Part shown: one piece after another, positions 9,639 through 19,953 of the stretch
Position numbering within the stretch: position 1 is the first letter of the stretch
Layout: each line of letters opens with the position of its first letter
NCBI RefSeq assembly: GCF_001695835.1
Contig: NZ_MBSO01000039.1
Coordinates: 1 to 60,086 of the forward strand
Origin: Ensifer sp. LC11
GTDB lineage: Bacteria; Pseudomonadota; Alphaproteobacteria; Rhizobiales; Rhizobiaceae
Length of the DNA: 60,086 nucleotides
Reading direction: 5' to 3'
The notes under the pieces: model-generated
What the model saw: the letters and a program-made list of their open reading frames with translations, nothing else
Database searches by the model: none
Told to the model about the DNA's origin: nothing
Position numbers and translations under genes: made by a program

Positions 9639-9865
9639 GGATATAGTCCTTTTGTCCGCCGCGCCGGTGTCGCGGGCCGTGGAGTCTACCACTGATTTCC
9701 GGGAAATGTGGGCCTCTATACCGTCCTTGTCGCGAAATTGCAATTCTTCAGTTCCAAATGTCCTTTTGTCTAATTGCGGCGGGCATTTGACCTGCTATGA
9801 ATGTCCGCGAAACGGGCTTGCCCTAGGAGGGGCGAGCCGCACTAGGAATGCGTAGGGAGGAAAAT

Positions 9866-11815
<1,950 letters not shown>

Positions 11816-11820
11816 CGTGT

Positions 11821-11854
11821 AAAAACCGCTGCACGTTGATTGGGCGTGCAGCGG
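11821..11854 (-). terminator. Rho-independent terminator for the sdhAF4 gene
   Basis: CCGCTGCACG (11826-11835) pairs with CGTGCAGCGG (11845-11854) around a 9-nt loop. Read on the minus strand the stem is followed by TTTTT (11821-11825), a classical terminator for the minus-strand DUF1674 gene. The hairpin lies directly after acsA and may also end that message. Confidence 0.7.
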
Positions 11855-11982
11855 GCTCTCCGCTGCAAACAGGCATAACCGCAGGGCTGCCACAATGAAG
11901 CGCGTTGGCTCGCAGATAATTTTGTGAGCCGGATTCAGATCGTCACGTAAGCGGCTGCGATTGTCAGCCGCTGCGTCAAAAT

Positions 11983-12183
11983 CTAGAAATCGATCGCGCG
12001 ACCCTTGATCTCCCAGTCGCCGAAGCGGGCCGGATCTTCACCGCCGCGACCACCGATCTCGGGCGGCAGCTCCTTCTTTTCCTCGGCCTGGCGTCGCTCC
12101 TCGGCTTCCTTCAGTGCCCGCAGCGCCGCGGGCGGCAACGGCCGTTTTGGCCGATCGGGGGCATTGTCATTGTCGTTTTGCAT
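11983..12183 (-). CDS. DUF1674 / SDHAF4-like succinate dehydrogenase assembly factor
   Basis: A 66-residue protein ending in [20 protein letters not shown], which is the DUF1674 signature (P-x-R-[FY]-G-D-W-x-x-x-G-R-x-x-D-F) shared with mitochondrial SDHAF4. SDHAF4 binds the flavinylated SdhA subunit before complex II is assembled. The first half is charged and probably disordered. The sdh operon is not in this window. It is divergent from htpX. Confidence 0.85.
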   Translation of the reverse strand: MQNDNDNAPDRPKRPLPPAALRALKEAEERRQAEEKKELPPEIGGRGGEDPARFGDWEIKGRAIDF

Positions 12184-12213
12184 CTGAACGGTATCCGGAT
12201 TCGCGCATCAATA

Positions 12214-12243
12214 TTGAAGAATGGAGCGTTTGTACCCATCATA
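12214..12243 (+). promoter_or_regulatory. Candidate sigma-32-type heat-shock promoter for htpX
   Basis: TTGAAG at 12214-12219 and CCCATCAT starting at 12235 are separated by 15 bp, close to the sigma-32 (RpoH) pattern CTTGAA-N13-15-CCCCATNT. It lies about 65 bp before the htpX start codon, and HtpX is a stress protease, which supports the reading. This is motif inference only. Confidence 0.4.
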
Positions 12244-12252
12244 TAGGGTGCT

Positions 12253-12269
12253 GTTCCCGTGACGGGAAC
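12253..12269. repeat. Inverted repeat GTTCCCG-TGA-CGGGAAC upstream of htpX
   Basis: A perfect 7-bp inverted repeat with a 3-nt spacer between the candidate heat-shock promoter and the parS-like site. It could be an operator or a 5'-UTR hairpin. Confidence 0.35.
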
Positions 12270-12271
12270 CC

Positions 12272-12287
12272 TGATTCACGTGAAACA
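12272..12287. promoter_or_regulatory. parS-like ParB binding site upstream of htpX
   Basis: TGATTCACGTGAAACA differs at one base from TGTTTCACGTGAAACA and keeps the CACGTG core. It is intergenic, 22 bp before the htpX start codon. With the sites at 7170 and 27710 it suggests a cluster of ParB sites. Confidence 0.55.
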
Positions 12288-12308
12288 TCGACGTCCCGGA
12301 GCCCGCTG

Positions 12309-13268
12309 ATGAACCTTGTCCGTACCGCCATGCTGCTTGCAGTCATGACCGCCCTGTTCATGGCCGTCGGCTTTGCTATCGGCGGACGTGGCGGGATGAT
12401 GATCGCCTTCGTCATGGCTGCGGCCATGAACTTCTTCTCCTACTGGAATTCCGACAAGATGGTGCTGCGCATGTATCGCGCGCAGGAGGTCGATGAGCGC
12501 AGCGCCCCGGAATATTACGGCATCGTGCGTGACCTCGCCGGCAATGCCGGCCTGCCGATGCCGCGCGTCTATGTGATTGACAGCCCGCAGCCAAACGCGT
12601 TCGCCACTGGACGCAATCCGGAAAATGCCGCGGTTGCGGCGTCGACCGGCCTGCTTCACGCCCTCAACCATGATGAGGTTGCAGGCGTGATGGCGCACGA
12701 GCTTGCCCACGTGCAGAACCGCGATACCCTGACGATGACGTTGACGGCGACCCTTGCGGGCGCCATTTCCATGCTGGGCAATTTCGCGTTTTTCTTCAGC
12801 GGCAACCGCGAAAACAACAACCCGTTGGGCTTCGTCGGCACATTGGTCGCCATGATCGTCGCACCCATGGCCGCGATGCTGGTGCAGATGGCCATCAGCC
12901 GCACGCGGGAATACTCCGCAGACCGTCGTGGTGCGGAAATCTGCGGCAAGCCGCTGGCTCTGGCCTCGGCGCTGCAGAAGATTGCCGGCGCTGCCCACCA
13001 AATTCACAACGACGATGCCGAGCGCAATCCGGCGACGGCGCATATGTTCATCATCAATCCGCTTTCCGGCGAGCGCATGGACAACCTGTTTTCGACCCAC
13101 CCGAACACCGAGAACAGGATCGCTGCGCTCATGCAGATGGCGCAGGAGATGCCTTCGGTCTCGACGCCGCCGGTTCGTGCTGATAATCCCGTGCGCAAAT
13201 CGCGCTCTGTGCCTTCTACCGGTTGGGGTCGCGGTGGTTCCGAACCGCCCAAAGGTCCCTGGTCCTGA
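12309..13268 (+). CDS. htpX: Membrane zinc metalloprotease HtpX
   Basis: A 319-residue M48-family protease of the inner membrane that degrades misfolded membrane proteins with FtsH. Two transmembrane segments lie in the first ~45 residues ([19 protein letters not shown] and [16 protein letters not shown]). The zinc motif HELAH is at His130-His134 with catalytic Glu131, and more hydrophobic segments follow. The start at 12309 gives the normal [11 protein letters not shown]-terminus; the frame is open upstream but those residues are not family-like. Its stop overlaps the rsmB start by one base (TGATG), so the two genes are co-translated. The C-terminal tail is low-complexity. Confidence 0.94.
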   Translation: MNLVRTAMLLAVMTALFMAVGFAIGGRGGMMIAFVMAAAMNFFSYWNSDKMVLRMYRAQEVDERSAPEYYGIVRDLAGNAGLPMPRVYVIDSPQPNAFATGRNPENAAVAASTGLLHALNHDEVAGVMAHELAHVQNRDTLTMTLTATLAGAISMLGNFAFFFSGNRENNNPLGFVGTLVAMIVAPMAAMLVQMAISRTREYSADRRGAEICGKPLALASALQKIAGAAHQIHNDDAERNPATAHMFIINPLSGERMDNLFSTHPNTENRIAALMQMAQEMPSVSTPPVRADNPVRKSRSVPSTGWGRGGSEPPKGPWS

Positions 13269-14677
13269 TGTCCGCAGAAAACAAAAACGATTCACGCCCG
13301 AAACGATCACCGCACAAAGGTGGCGCAAAATCCAGAAAGCCGGCACCAGAGCCGCGCGGTCCGGAAAAGCCGGGCATGAAGGCACGGCAGGCAGCGGCAA
13401 AGATCCTCGCCGCCGTCATCGACCGCAAGACGTCACTCGATGGCATGCTCGATCACGAACATGGCAATCCGGCCTATCGCGAGCTCAATGAGGCCGACCG
13501 CGCGTTGGTGCGCGCAATCCTGAACTCTGCCCTTCGTCATCTGCCGCGCATGCAGGCTGCCATCAATTCGCTGTTGCAGACACCGTTGCCGGAAGGCGCG
13601 CGCGCTCTTGAGCATGTGCTTGCCGTGGCGGCGGCGCAAATCCTCTATCTCGATGTGCCTGATCATGCCGCGGTCGACCTTGCCGTCGAGCAGGCGCAGG
13701 CAGATCCGCGCAATCGCCGGTTCGCCAATCTGGTCAATGCCGTTCTGAGGCGCCTTTCGCGCGAAAAGGATGCTCTTCTCGAGGCCACGCGTGACGTGCC
13801 GGCCATGCCGGAATGGTTTTACGAACGCCTTGTCAGCCGCTATGGCCCTGGCCAAGCCGAACAGATCGCAGAAGCGCAGTTGACGCCGGCGGCGATCGAT
13901 CTGTCAGTCAAGTCGGATGCCACGATCTGGGCGGAGCGGCTCGGCGGCACGGTGCTGCCGACTGGCTCCGTTCGTCTCGGGGAATTTTCCGGAACCATTC
14001 CTTCCTTAGCCGGATTCGATGAAGGTGCCTGGTGGGTTCAGGATGCTGCGGCATCGATCCCGGCGCGGTTGTTTGGCGACCTCCGCGGCAAGAGGACGGT
14101 CGATCTTTGCGCGGCACCTGGCGGCAAGACCGCCCAGCTCATCCTCGCCGGCGCCGAAGTCACCGCACTCGATCAGTCCGGCAGCCGGCTTCGTCGTCTC
14201 AAGGGCAATCTGAAGCGGCTGGGACTGGAGGCCGAGACAAAGGAAGTCAACATGGCCGACTTCCAGCCGGAGACGCTGTTCGACGCGGCATTGCTCGATG
14301 CACCCTGCTCCTCCACCGGCACGACGCGGCGCCACCCCGACGTGTTATGGACTAAGGGGCCGGAGGATATCGAAAAGCTCGCCGCCTTGCAGGAACGGCT
14401 GCTGCGCCATGCGCTCACCGTGGTCAAGCCTGGTGGTATCGTCGTCTTTTCCAACTGTTCTCTCGATCCTCTCGAAGGCGAAGAGGTTGTCGACCGGGTC
14501 GTCGGTTCCGGCGCAGCCTATGAACGGGTCCCGATTTCGGCGGCGGATTGGCCGGGACTTGAGGACGCAATCACGCCGCTTGGTGAAATGCGGACGACAC
14601 CGGCAATGTTGCCGCTCGACGCACCGTTCGCGAGCGGCCTTGATGGCTTCTACGCGGCAGTGATTCGCCGCAAATAG
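13268..14677 (+). CDS. rsmB: 16S rRNA (cytosine-967-C5)-methyltransferase RsmB/Sun
   Basis: A 469-residue RNA m5C methyltransferase with an N-terminal NusB-like RNA-binding domain after a basic, proline-rich leader (residues 1-35). Motif I is DLCAAPGGKTAQL. DAPCSSTGTTRRHPDV contains one conserved Cys and FSNCSLDPLEGEE the second, catalytic one. It modifies helix 31 of 16S rRNA using S-adenosylmethionine. The ATG overlaps the htpX stop. It is slightly longer than E. coli RsmB because of the leader. Confidence 0.93.
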   Translation: MSAENKNDSRPKRSPHKGGAKSRKPAPEPRGPEKPGMKARQAAAKILAAVIDRKTSLDGMLDHEHGNPAYRELNEADRALVRAILNSALRHLPRMQAAINSLLQTPLPEGARALEHVLAVAAAQILYLDVPDHAAVDLAVEQAQADPRNRRFANLVNAVLRRLSREKDALLEATRDVPAMPEWFYERLVSRYGPGQAEQIAEAQLTPAAIDLSVKSDATIWAERLGGTVLPTGSVRLGEFSGTIPSLAGFDEGAWWVQDAAASIPARLFGDLRGKRTVDLCAAPGGKTAQLILAGAEVTALDQSGSRLRRLKGNLKRLGLEAETKEVNMADFQPETLFDAALLDAPCSSTGTTRRHPDVLWTKGPEDIEKLAALQERLLRHALTVVKPGGIVVFSNCSLDPLEGEEVVDRVVGSGAAYERVPISAADWPGLEDAITPLGEMRTTPAMLPLDAPFASGLDGFYAAVIRRK

Positions 14678-14703
14678 GATCTCTAGCTTGGTTTCGATGC
14701 TAC

Positions 14704-14729
14704 AAGACGGGGCTCAAGCCCCTGTCTTG
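14704..14729 (+). terminator. Imperfect hairpin after rsmB
   Basis: AAGACGGGGC pairs with GCCCCTGTCTT through one bulged base, followed by TTGC. It is a weak terminator candidate for the htpX-rsmB operon. Confidence 0.35.
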
Positions 14730-14858
14730 CCGCGTCATTTGACGCTTTCAAGCCAGAAGCCTATCAAAGATGGCAAGATTGATAAAAGTTTAATGGTCTT
14801 TCCAGCACCATGTCTTGGCTGCGCGAGGCCATGGCCCGCTCGGATACTATGAGCGGTC

Positions 14859-16571
14859 GTGCCAGAAATGAGGAAACCGGCGGCGTTGATGTTTTCCGGC
14901 AGGCGAAGGCTTTCTTACCTGTATATGCGTGAAGGCTGGCGCCGTGTGTCGCGTCGTCTGTCGATCGGGCGTGTTTCCGCCTTGCGTTTTGCCGGCTCGA
15001 CGCCGAACCGCCTGATCGTTGCACCAACCGATCTGAGAGCCGTCGACCCGTTTGTTGCCGAAGAGATTCTCTCCGGGCGTTTCCCGCTTGCCGGTCGTGT
15101 TCTCGACACGGAGGGCGAATCGCCGTTCGAGATCGACCTTCCGTCGCGCGAGTTTGCATCTCGGCTGCATTCCTTCGGGTGGCTGAGGCATCTGCGGGCG
15201 ATCCGCGAAGATGCCGGGTTTGTGCGCCTGCGCCAGATCGTTGACGACTGGATCGCCACCCATGGCCGCGACTTCGGCGGCGTTGCCTGGGATGCCGATA
15301 TCATCGCCCAGCGCATCATAGCCTGGCTTTCTCATTCGCCCGTCGTCCTGCGCAACGCCGAGCACGGTTTCTATCGCCGTTTCCTGAAGAGCCTCGCCCT
15401 TCAGGTGCGCTATCTTCGCCATATCGCCGAGACGGTGCGTGACGGTGAGGCACGGCTTAGAGTGCGGCTCGCACTCGCCATGGCCTCCGTTGCCATGCCT
15501 GCCTCCCCCAGTGTCATTCGCAAAGCCGCGCGCCACCTTGACTACGAACTCGACCGCCAGATTCTGCCTGATGGCAGCCACTGCTCCCGCAGCCCACGGG
15601 CGGGCCTCGAGCTCTTGCTGGACCTGCTGCCGCTCCGGCAGACCTACGTCAATCTCGGTCACGATGTACCGTCGCGCCTGATACCTTGCATCGACCGCAT
15701 GTACCCAGCCCTGCGTTTCTTTCGACATCAGGGGGGCGAACTGGCGCTGTTTAACGGTGCGACTTCGGTTCTGGCGCATGAGCTTGCTTCAGTGCTTCGC
15801 TACGATGAGACGGCCGGCGAACCTTTCCGGACGCTGCCGCATGCGCATTACGAGCGCCTGGCGATGGAAAAAACGGTTGTCATCATCGATACGGGCCGGC
15901 CGCATTCCGTCGATCTTTCGCGCAGCGCCCATGCGGGGTGCCTGTCCTTTGAAATGTCTTCGGGCAAGACGCGCTTCGTCGTCAATTCGGGTGCCCCAAA
16001 ATTTGCCGGCGAACGTTTCCGGCAGATGTCGCGGATGACGGCGGCGCATTCGACGGTTACGGTCAACGACACCTCATCCTCGCGCTTCTCCCAGTCACGC
16101 TTTCTTGGACCGATCATGACGACCGGCGTTTCCAAGGTGATGGCGGCGCGCAAGGATGAACCAGGCGGGCTCGAGTCGGTAGCGGCAAGTCACGATGGCT
16201 ACCTTGCCGCTTTCGGCCTGATGCACGAGCGCGACATCGGCGTCTTGAACGGCGGCCGCATGATCCGCGGTCGCGATCGGCTGACGCGCGCCGATGGCAG
16301 TGATCCCGAGGAAGGCAACACCGCCGTTGCGATCGCCCGCTTCCACATTCATCCGGCGGTCGCCATCCGTCCGAACAATGCGCGCGAGGTTTTTCTGACG
16401 GCGCCGGACGGTGAGGCCTGGCTGTTTGCGTGTCAGGACGGCGAACTCGCAGTCGAGGAGGATATCTTCTTTGCCGATCCCTCCGGCATCCGGGCCTCGT
16501 CGCAGCTGACCGTGACCTTCTCGGTCGCAAGCCACCCTGAGATCCAATGGACCTTCTCGCGGGCGAACTGA
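14859..16571 (+). CDS. Heparinase II/III-like protein
   Basis: A 570-residue protein of the heparinase II/III family found between rsmB and purH in Rhizobiales. The N-terminal half is an alpha-helical toroid (SFGWLRHLRAIREDAG, DADIIAQRIIAWLSHSPVV) and the C-terminal half a beta-sandwich with the conserved AAHSTVTVNDTSSSRF. Related lyases cleave acidic polysaccharides; the substrate here is unknown and no signal peptide is evident. The GTG at 14859 is used here; ATG codons at 14868 and 14889 are alternatives. It precedes purH by 126 bp with its own leader between them. Confidence 0.85.
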   Translation: MPEMRKPAALMFSGRRRLSYLYMREGWRRVSRRLSIGRVSALRFAGSTPNRLIVAPTDLRAVDPFVAEEILSGRFPLAGRVLDTEGESPFEIDLPSREFASRLHSFGWLRHLRAIREDAGFVRLRQIVDDWIATHGRDFGGVAWDADIIAQRIIAWLSHSPVVLRNAEHGFYRRFLKSLALQVRYLRHIAETVRDGEARLRVRLALAMASVAMPASPSVIRKAARHLDYELDRQILPDGSHCSRSPRAGLELLLDLLPLRQTYVNLGHDVPSRLIPCIDRMYPALRFFRHQGGELALFNGATSVLAHELASVLRYDETAGEPFRTLPHAHYERLAMEKTVVIIDTGRPHSVDLSRSAHAGCLSFEMSSGKTRFVVNSGAPKFAGERFRQMSRMTAAHSTVTVNDTSSSRFSQSRFLGPIMTTGVSKVMAARKDEPGGLESVAASHDGYLAAFGLMHERDIGVLNGGRMIRGRDRLTRADGSDPEEGNTAVAIARFHIHPAVAIRPNNAREVFLTAPDGEAWLFACQDGELAVEEDIFFADPSGIRASSQLTVTFSVASHPEIQWTFSRAN

Positions 16572-16611
16572 AGCGCTTATTTTAGCGCCGTGCGCATGCC
16601 TAAGGTTTCTT

Positions 16612-16690
16612 CGGCGGACAAGCTATGCTAACGGGCAGCCATCCCAACCGCCGGAGCTTTCTCCCGGGCTTCCGGCGCCGTCAAAGGAGC
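16612..16690 (+). promoter_or_regulatory. purH leader with mutually exclusive hairpins
   Basis: CCGCCGGA at 16648-16655 can pair either upstream with CGGCGG (16612-16617) or downstream with TCCGGCG (16671-16677), so two exclusive folds exist just before the purH ribosome site AAAGGAG (16684-16690). That arrangement suggests attenuation or RBS control by a ligand or by transcription speed. I considered a ZTP (pfl) riboswitch because purH is a classic target, but I do not see its conserved CGUGA and CCGCCUGGGC segments. Confidence 0.4.
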
Positions 16691-16697
16691 ATGGTTG

Positions 16698-18308
16698 ATG
16701 GCTGTCGCCTCCAAGAAAATCCCCGCCCCGAACGAGGTTCCGGTCCGCACCGCCCTCCTCTCCGTGTCCGACAAGAAAGGCGTCGTCGAGCTGGCGCGTG
16801 CGCTTAACGAAAAGGGCATCCGGCTCGTTTCGACCGGCGGCACGCACAAGGCGCTGTCCGAAGCCGGCCTGCCGGTGAGCGACGTTTCTGAACTGACGGG
16901 CTTTCCCGAGGTCATGGACGGCCGCGTCAAGACGTTGCATCCAGGCGTTCACGGCGGTCTGCTGGCGATCCGCGACGACGCCGATCATGTAGCGGCAATG
17001 TCGACCCATGGCATCACGGCGATCGACCTTGCGATCATCAACCTATATCCCTTCGAAGAGGTTCGCGCCCAGGGCGGCGACTATCCGACGACGGTCGAGA
17101 ACATCGACATCGGCGGCCCGGCGATGATCCGCGCATCGGCCAAGAACCACGCCTATGTGACGATCGTCACCGATCCGGCCGACTATCCGCTGCTGCTGGA
17201 AGAACTGTCTGCCGGCAAGACGACCTATGCTTTCCGCCAGAAGATGGCGGCCAAGGCCTATGCCCGCACCGCGGCCTATGACGCTGCCATCTCCAACTGG
17301 TTTGCCGAGGCGCTCGACACGCCGATGCCGCGTCACCGGGTCATTGGTGGCGTGCTGAAGGAAGAAATGCGCTACGGCGAGAACCCGCACCAGAAGGCCG
17401 GCTTCTACCTGACCGGTGAGAACCGTCCGGGCGTGGCCACAGCAGCGCTGCTTCAGGGCAAGCAACTCTCCTACAACAACATCAACGACACGGACGCGGC
17501 CTTCGAGCTGGTCGCCGAGTTCCTTCCGGAAAAAGCGCCGGCCTGCGCGATCATCAAGCACGCCAACCCCTGTGGCGTTGCGACCGCACCGACGCTCGTT
17601 GAAGCGTATCGCCGGGCGCTTGCCTGCGATTCGACCTCGGCCTTCGGCGGCATCATCGCGCTCAACCAGGAGCTCGATGCGGAGACCGCTGAAGAGATCG
17701 TCAAGCTCTTTACCGAAGTGATCATCGCGCCGTCGGTCAGCGATGCGGCAAAGGCGGTCATTGCCCGTAAGCCGAACCTGCGCCTTCTTGCGACCGGCGG
17801 TCTGCCGGACCCACGGATTCCGGGTCTTGCCGCCAAGACCGTTTCCGGCGGCCTGCTCGTGCAGACGCGTGACAATGGCATGGTCGAGGATCTTGAGCTG
17901 AAGGTCGTGACCAAGCGTGCGCCAACGGCCCAGGAACTGGAAGACATGAAGTTCGCCTTCAAGGTGGCCAAGCACGTGAAATCGAACGCGATCGTCTATG
18001 CCAAGGAGGGCCAGACGGCCGGCATCGGCGCCGGGCAGATGAGCCGTGTCGACTCCGCCCGTATCGCGGCCATCAAGGCTGAGGAAGCGGCCAAGGCGCT
18101 GGGCCTTGCGACGCCGCTCACCAAGGGCTCTGCCGTTGCGTCCGAAGCCTTCCTGCCGTTTGCTGACGGTCTGCTCTCGGCGATCGCGGCCGGCGCCACG
18201 GCCGTCATCCAGCCGGGTGGCTCGATGCGCGACGAAGAGGTGATTGCGGCGGCTGACGCGCATGGCGTTGCCATGGTCTTCACCGGCATGCGCCACTTCC
18301 GCCACTGA
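16698..18308 (+). CDS. purH: Bifunctional AICAR transformylase / IMP cyclohydrolase
   Basis: A 536-residue enzyme for the last two steps of IMP synthesis. The N-terminal MGS-like cyclohydrolase domain is visible in [27 protein letters not shown] and [15 protein letters not shown]. The transformylase domain has [22 protein letters not shown] and the catalytic Lys-His pair in [11 protein letters not shown]. The ATG at 16698 has AAAGGAG seven bases upstream; a TTG one codon earlier is not needed. It is monocistronic with a terminator that lies in the next, convergent gene. Confidence 0.97.
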   Translation: MAVASKKIPAPNEVPVRTALLSVSDKKGVVELARALNEKGIRLVSTGGTHKALSEAGLPVSDVSELTGFPEVMDGRVKTLHPGVHGGLLAIRDDADHVAAMSTHGITAIDLAIINLYPFEEVRAQGGDYPTTVENIDIGGPAMIRASAKNHAYVTIVTDPADYPLLLEELSAGKTTYAFRQKMAAKAYARTAAYDAAISNWFAEALDTPMPRHRVIGGVLKEEMRYGENPHQKAGFYLTGENRPGVATAALLQGKQLSYNNINDTDAAFELVAEFLPEKAPACAIIKHANPCGVATAPTLVEAYRRALACDSTSAFGGIIALNQELDAETAEEIVKLFTEVIIAPSVSDAAKAVIARKPNLRLLATGGLPDPRIPGLAAKTVSGGLLVQTRDNGMVEDLELKVVTKRAPTAQELEDMKFAFKVAKHVKSNAIVYAKEGQTAGIGAGQMSRVDSARIAAIKAEEAAKALGLATPLTKGSAVASEAFLPFADGLLSAIAAGATAVIQPGGSMRDEEVIAAADAHGVAMVFTGMRHFRH

Positions 18309-18367
18309 CTCAGTTCCGGAGAGGCGCTTCACGCCTATCCCGGAATCCCGGGTTATCCGTCTGAAAC

Positions 18368-19795
18368 TTAGAAGCCGTCGCGTCCGAAGGATGCGGCGGC
18401 TTTTTTGCGTCCGTCGTCGGCCGGATAGGGCGTGCGCAGAAGAATGAGCAGGCCGACGACCAGGAAGGCGATGAGCGCCATCATGCCGATGCGGGCCGAG
18501 CCGGTGGCAAGCGTGATCGTGGCGACCGACGCAGGGGCGAGGAACGACGTGGCACGGCCGGAAAGCGCATAGAGGCCGAAGTAACGGCCCGCCTCATCCA
18601 GGCTGACGCTGCGGGCGAGGTAGGATCGCGACGAGGCCTGCACCGGGCCGAAGGCGACGCCGACCAAGAGGCCATAGAGAATATAGGCCTTCTCGGCCGC
18701 CGTGCCGAACAGGCTGCCGGAATCCTCTGTCGACAGCGGGACGAGGCCGAAGAGCGTGAAACCGGGGCCGGTTGAGACGATGCCGATCGTTGCCAGTGTC
18801 AGGCAGACGAGACTTGCGGTGACGATGACTTTGGAGCCGAGCCGTGTATCGAGCCTGCTTGCATAAAGGCAGCCGCCGATGGCGACGACGTTCAAGATAA
18901 TGCCGTAGATGCCGAGCTCCAGCGTCCGCCAGCCGAACATCGCCGCGGCGAATGTGCCACCAAGCGCCAGAAGCCCGTTCACGCCGTCCTGGAATATCAT
19001 GCGGGCGATCAGGAAACGCAGAATGCCCGCTCTTTCCTTGAGTTCGCCGAGCGTGCCCTTCAGTTCTCGAAGGCCAGTGACGGTCGCCTTTCCAAGCGAC
19101 ATGGTGGCCTTGGTCGCATCAGGGGTGAAGAGGAACATCGGCAAGATGAAGACGAGATACCAAGCAGCCGAGATCGGTCCGGTGATGCGTGCATCCTCTC
19201 CTTGCGCCGGATCCAGACCGAACAGGGGGTCGATGCCAGCCGCGGTCTTGCCGGTTTCCGGGCTGCCGGCAAGAAGCGCCACGACGGCGATGAGCACGAT
19301 CATGCCGCCGAGGTAACCGAGACCCCAGGCGATGTTGGAGATGCGGCCGACGTCCTTCTCCGGGACGAGGCGCGGCATCATCGAATCGTTGAAGACGATC
19401 GAGAACTCTGCCGCGACCGTTGCGAGGATCATGAAGATTGCCGGATAGAGGATTGGCGAGCCTGGGGCCGCGAACCAGAGCATGGCCAGCGATACGATCT
19501 TGATCACCGCGAAAAAGGCGATCCAGGGTTTGCGCGGCCCGGTCGCATCGGCGATCGCGCCGAGCACGGGCGAAAGGACCGCGATGATGATGCCGGAAAC
19601 GGTCAGCGTGTAGCCCCACATCGCCTGGCCGAGCGCATGATCCTCGGTCAGGCGGGAGACGAAATAGGGGCCAAAGATGAAAGTGGTGATGACCGTGAAG
19701 AACGGTTGTGCCGCCCAATCGAACAGCATCCAGCCGGCGATGCCCGCACGTGACGTGCGCGGTTGTTCTTCAGTCCGCTCGGCCGAAATCTGCAA
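18368..19795 (-). CDS. UMF1-family major facilitator transporter
   Basis: A 475-residue membrane protein of the UMF1/Atg22-like MFS family. GWMLFDWAAQPFFTVI is the typical first helix, followed by about 12 predicted membrane segments, with LSPVLGAIADATGPRKPW as the loop 2-3 signature. The substrate is unknown; related proteins are suspected solute or amino-acid exporters. The start is a TTG at 19795 with GGGAGGGG just upstream; the next methionine falls inside helix 1. Its last codons overlap the purH terminator. Confidence 0.82.
   Translation of the reverse strand: MQISAERTEEQPRTSRAGIAGWMLFDWAAQPFFTVITTFIFGPYFVSRLTEDHALGQAMWGYTLTVSGIIIAVLSPVLGAIADATGPRKPWIAFFAVIKIVSLAMLWFAAPGSPILYPAIFMILATVAAEFSIVFNDSMMPRLVPEKDVGRISNIAWGLGYLGGMIVLIAVVALLAGSPETGKTAAGIDPLFGLDPAQGEDARITGPISAAWYLVFILPMFLFTPDATKATMSLGKATVTGLRELKGTLGELKERAGILRFLIARMIFQDGVNGLLALGGTFAAAMFGWRTLELGIYGIILNVVAIGGCLYASRLDTRLGSKVIVTASLVCLTLATIGIVSTGPGFTLFGLVPLSTEDSGSLFGTAAEKAYILYGLLVGVAFGPVQASSRSYLARSVSLDEAGRYFGLYALSGRATSFLAPASVATITLATGSARIGMMALIAFLVVGLLILLRTPYPADDGRKKAAASFGRDGF
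18373..18406 (+). terminator. purH terminator embedded in the convergent UMF1 gene
   Basis: AGCCGTCGCGTCC (18373-18385), loop GAA, GGATGCGGCGGCT (18389-18401) form a 13-bp stem with two G-U pairs followed by six Ts. It is a strong rho-independent terminator for purH. The same bases encode the last residues (KKAAASFGRDGF) of the minus-strand transporter, so coding and termination functions share the DNA. Confidence 0.8.
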
Positions 19796-19953
19796 AGTCC
19801 CCTCCCGAAAACGCCTGCGCCGCGCGTCCCTTCGAACGCGCGGCGCAGCCTATCTTCAATCTCATCGATTCCAAACGGCCTGGTGCGCGATGCGGGCGAA
19901 AAAACCGCCTGCATCTCAGCTCCTCCCCATGGATCAATTCCGAAGGGCTCGGA

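Noticed and set aside
16612-16690. ZTP (pfl) riboswitch before purH
   Set aside because: The conserved CGUGA and CCGCCUGGGC segments are not visible; only a generic switch-like fold can be claimed.
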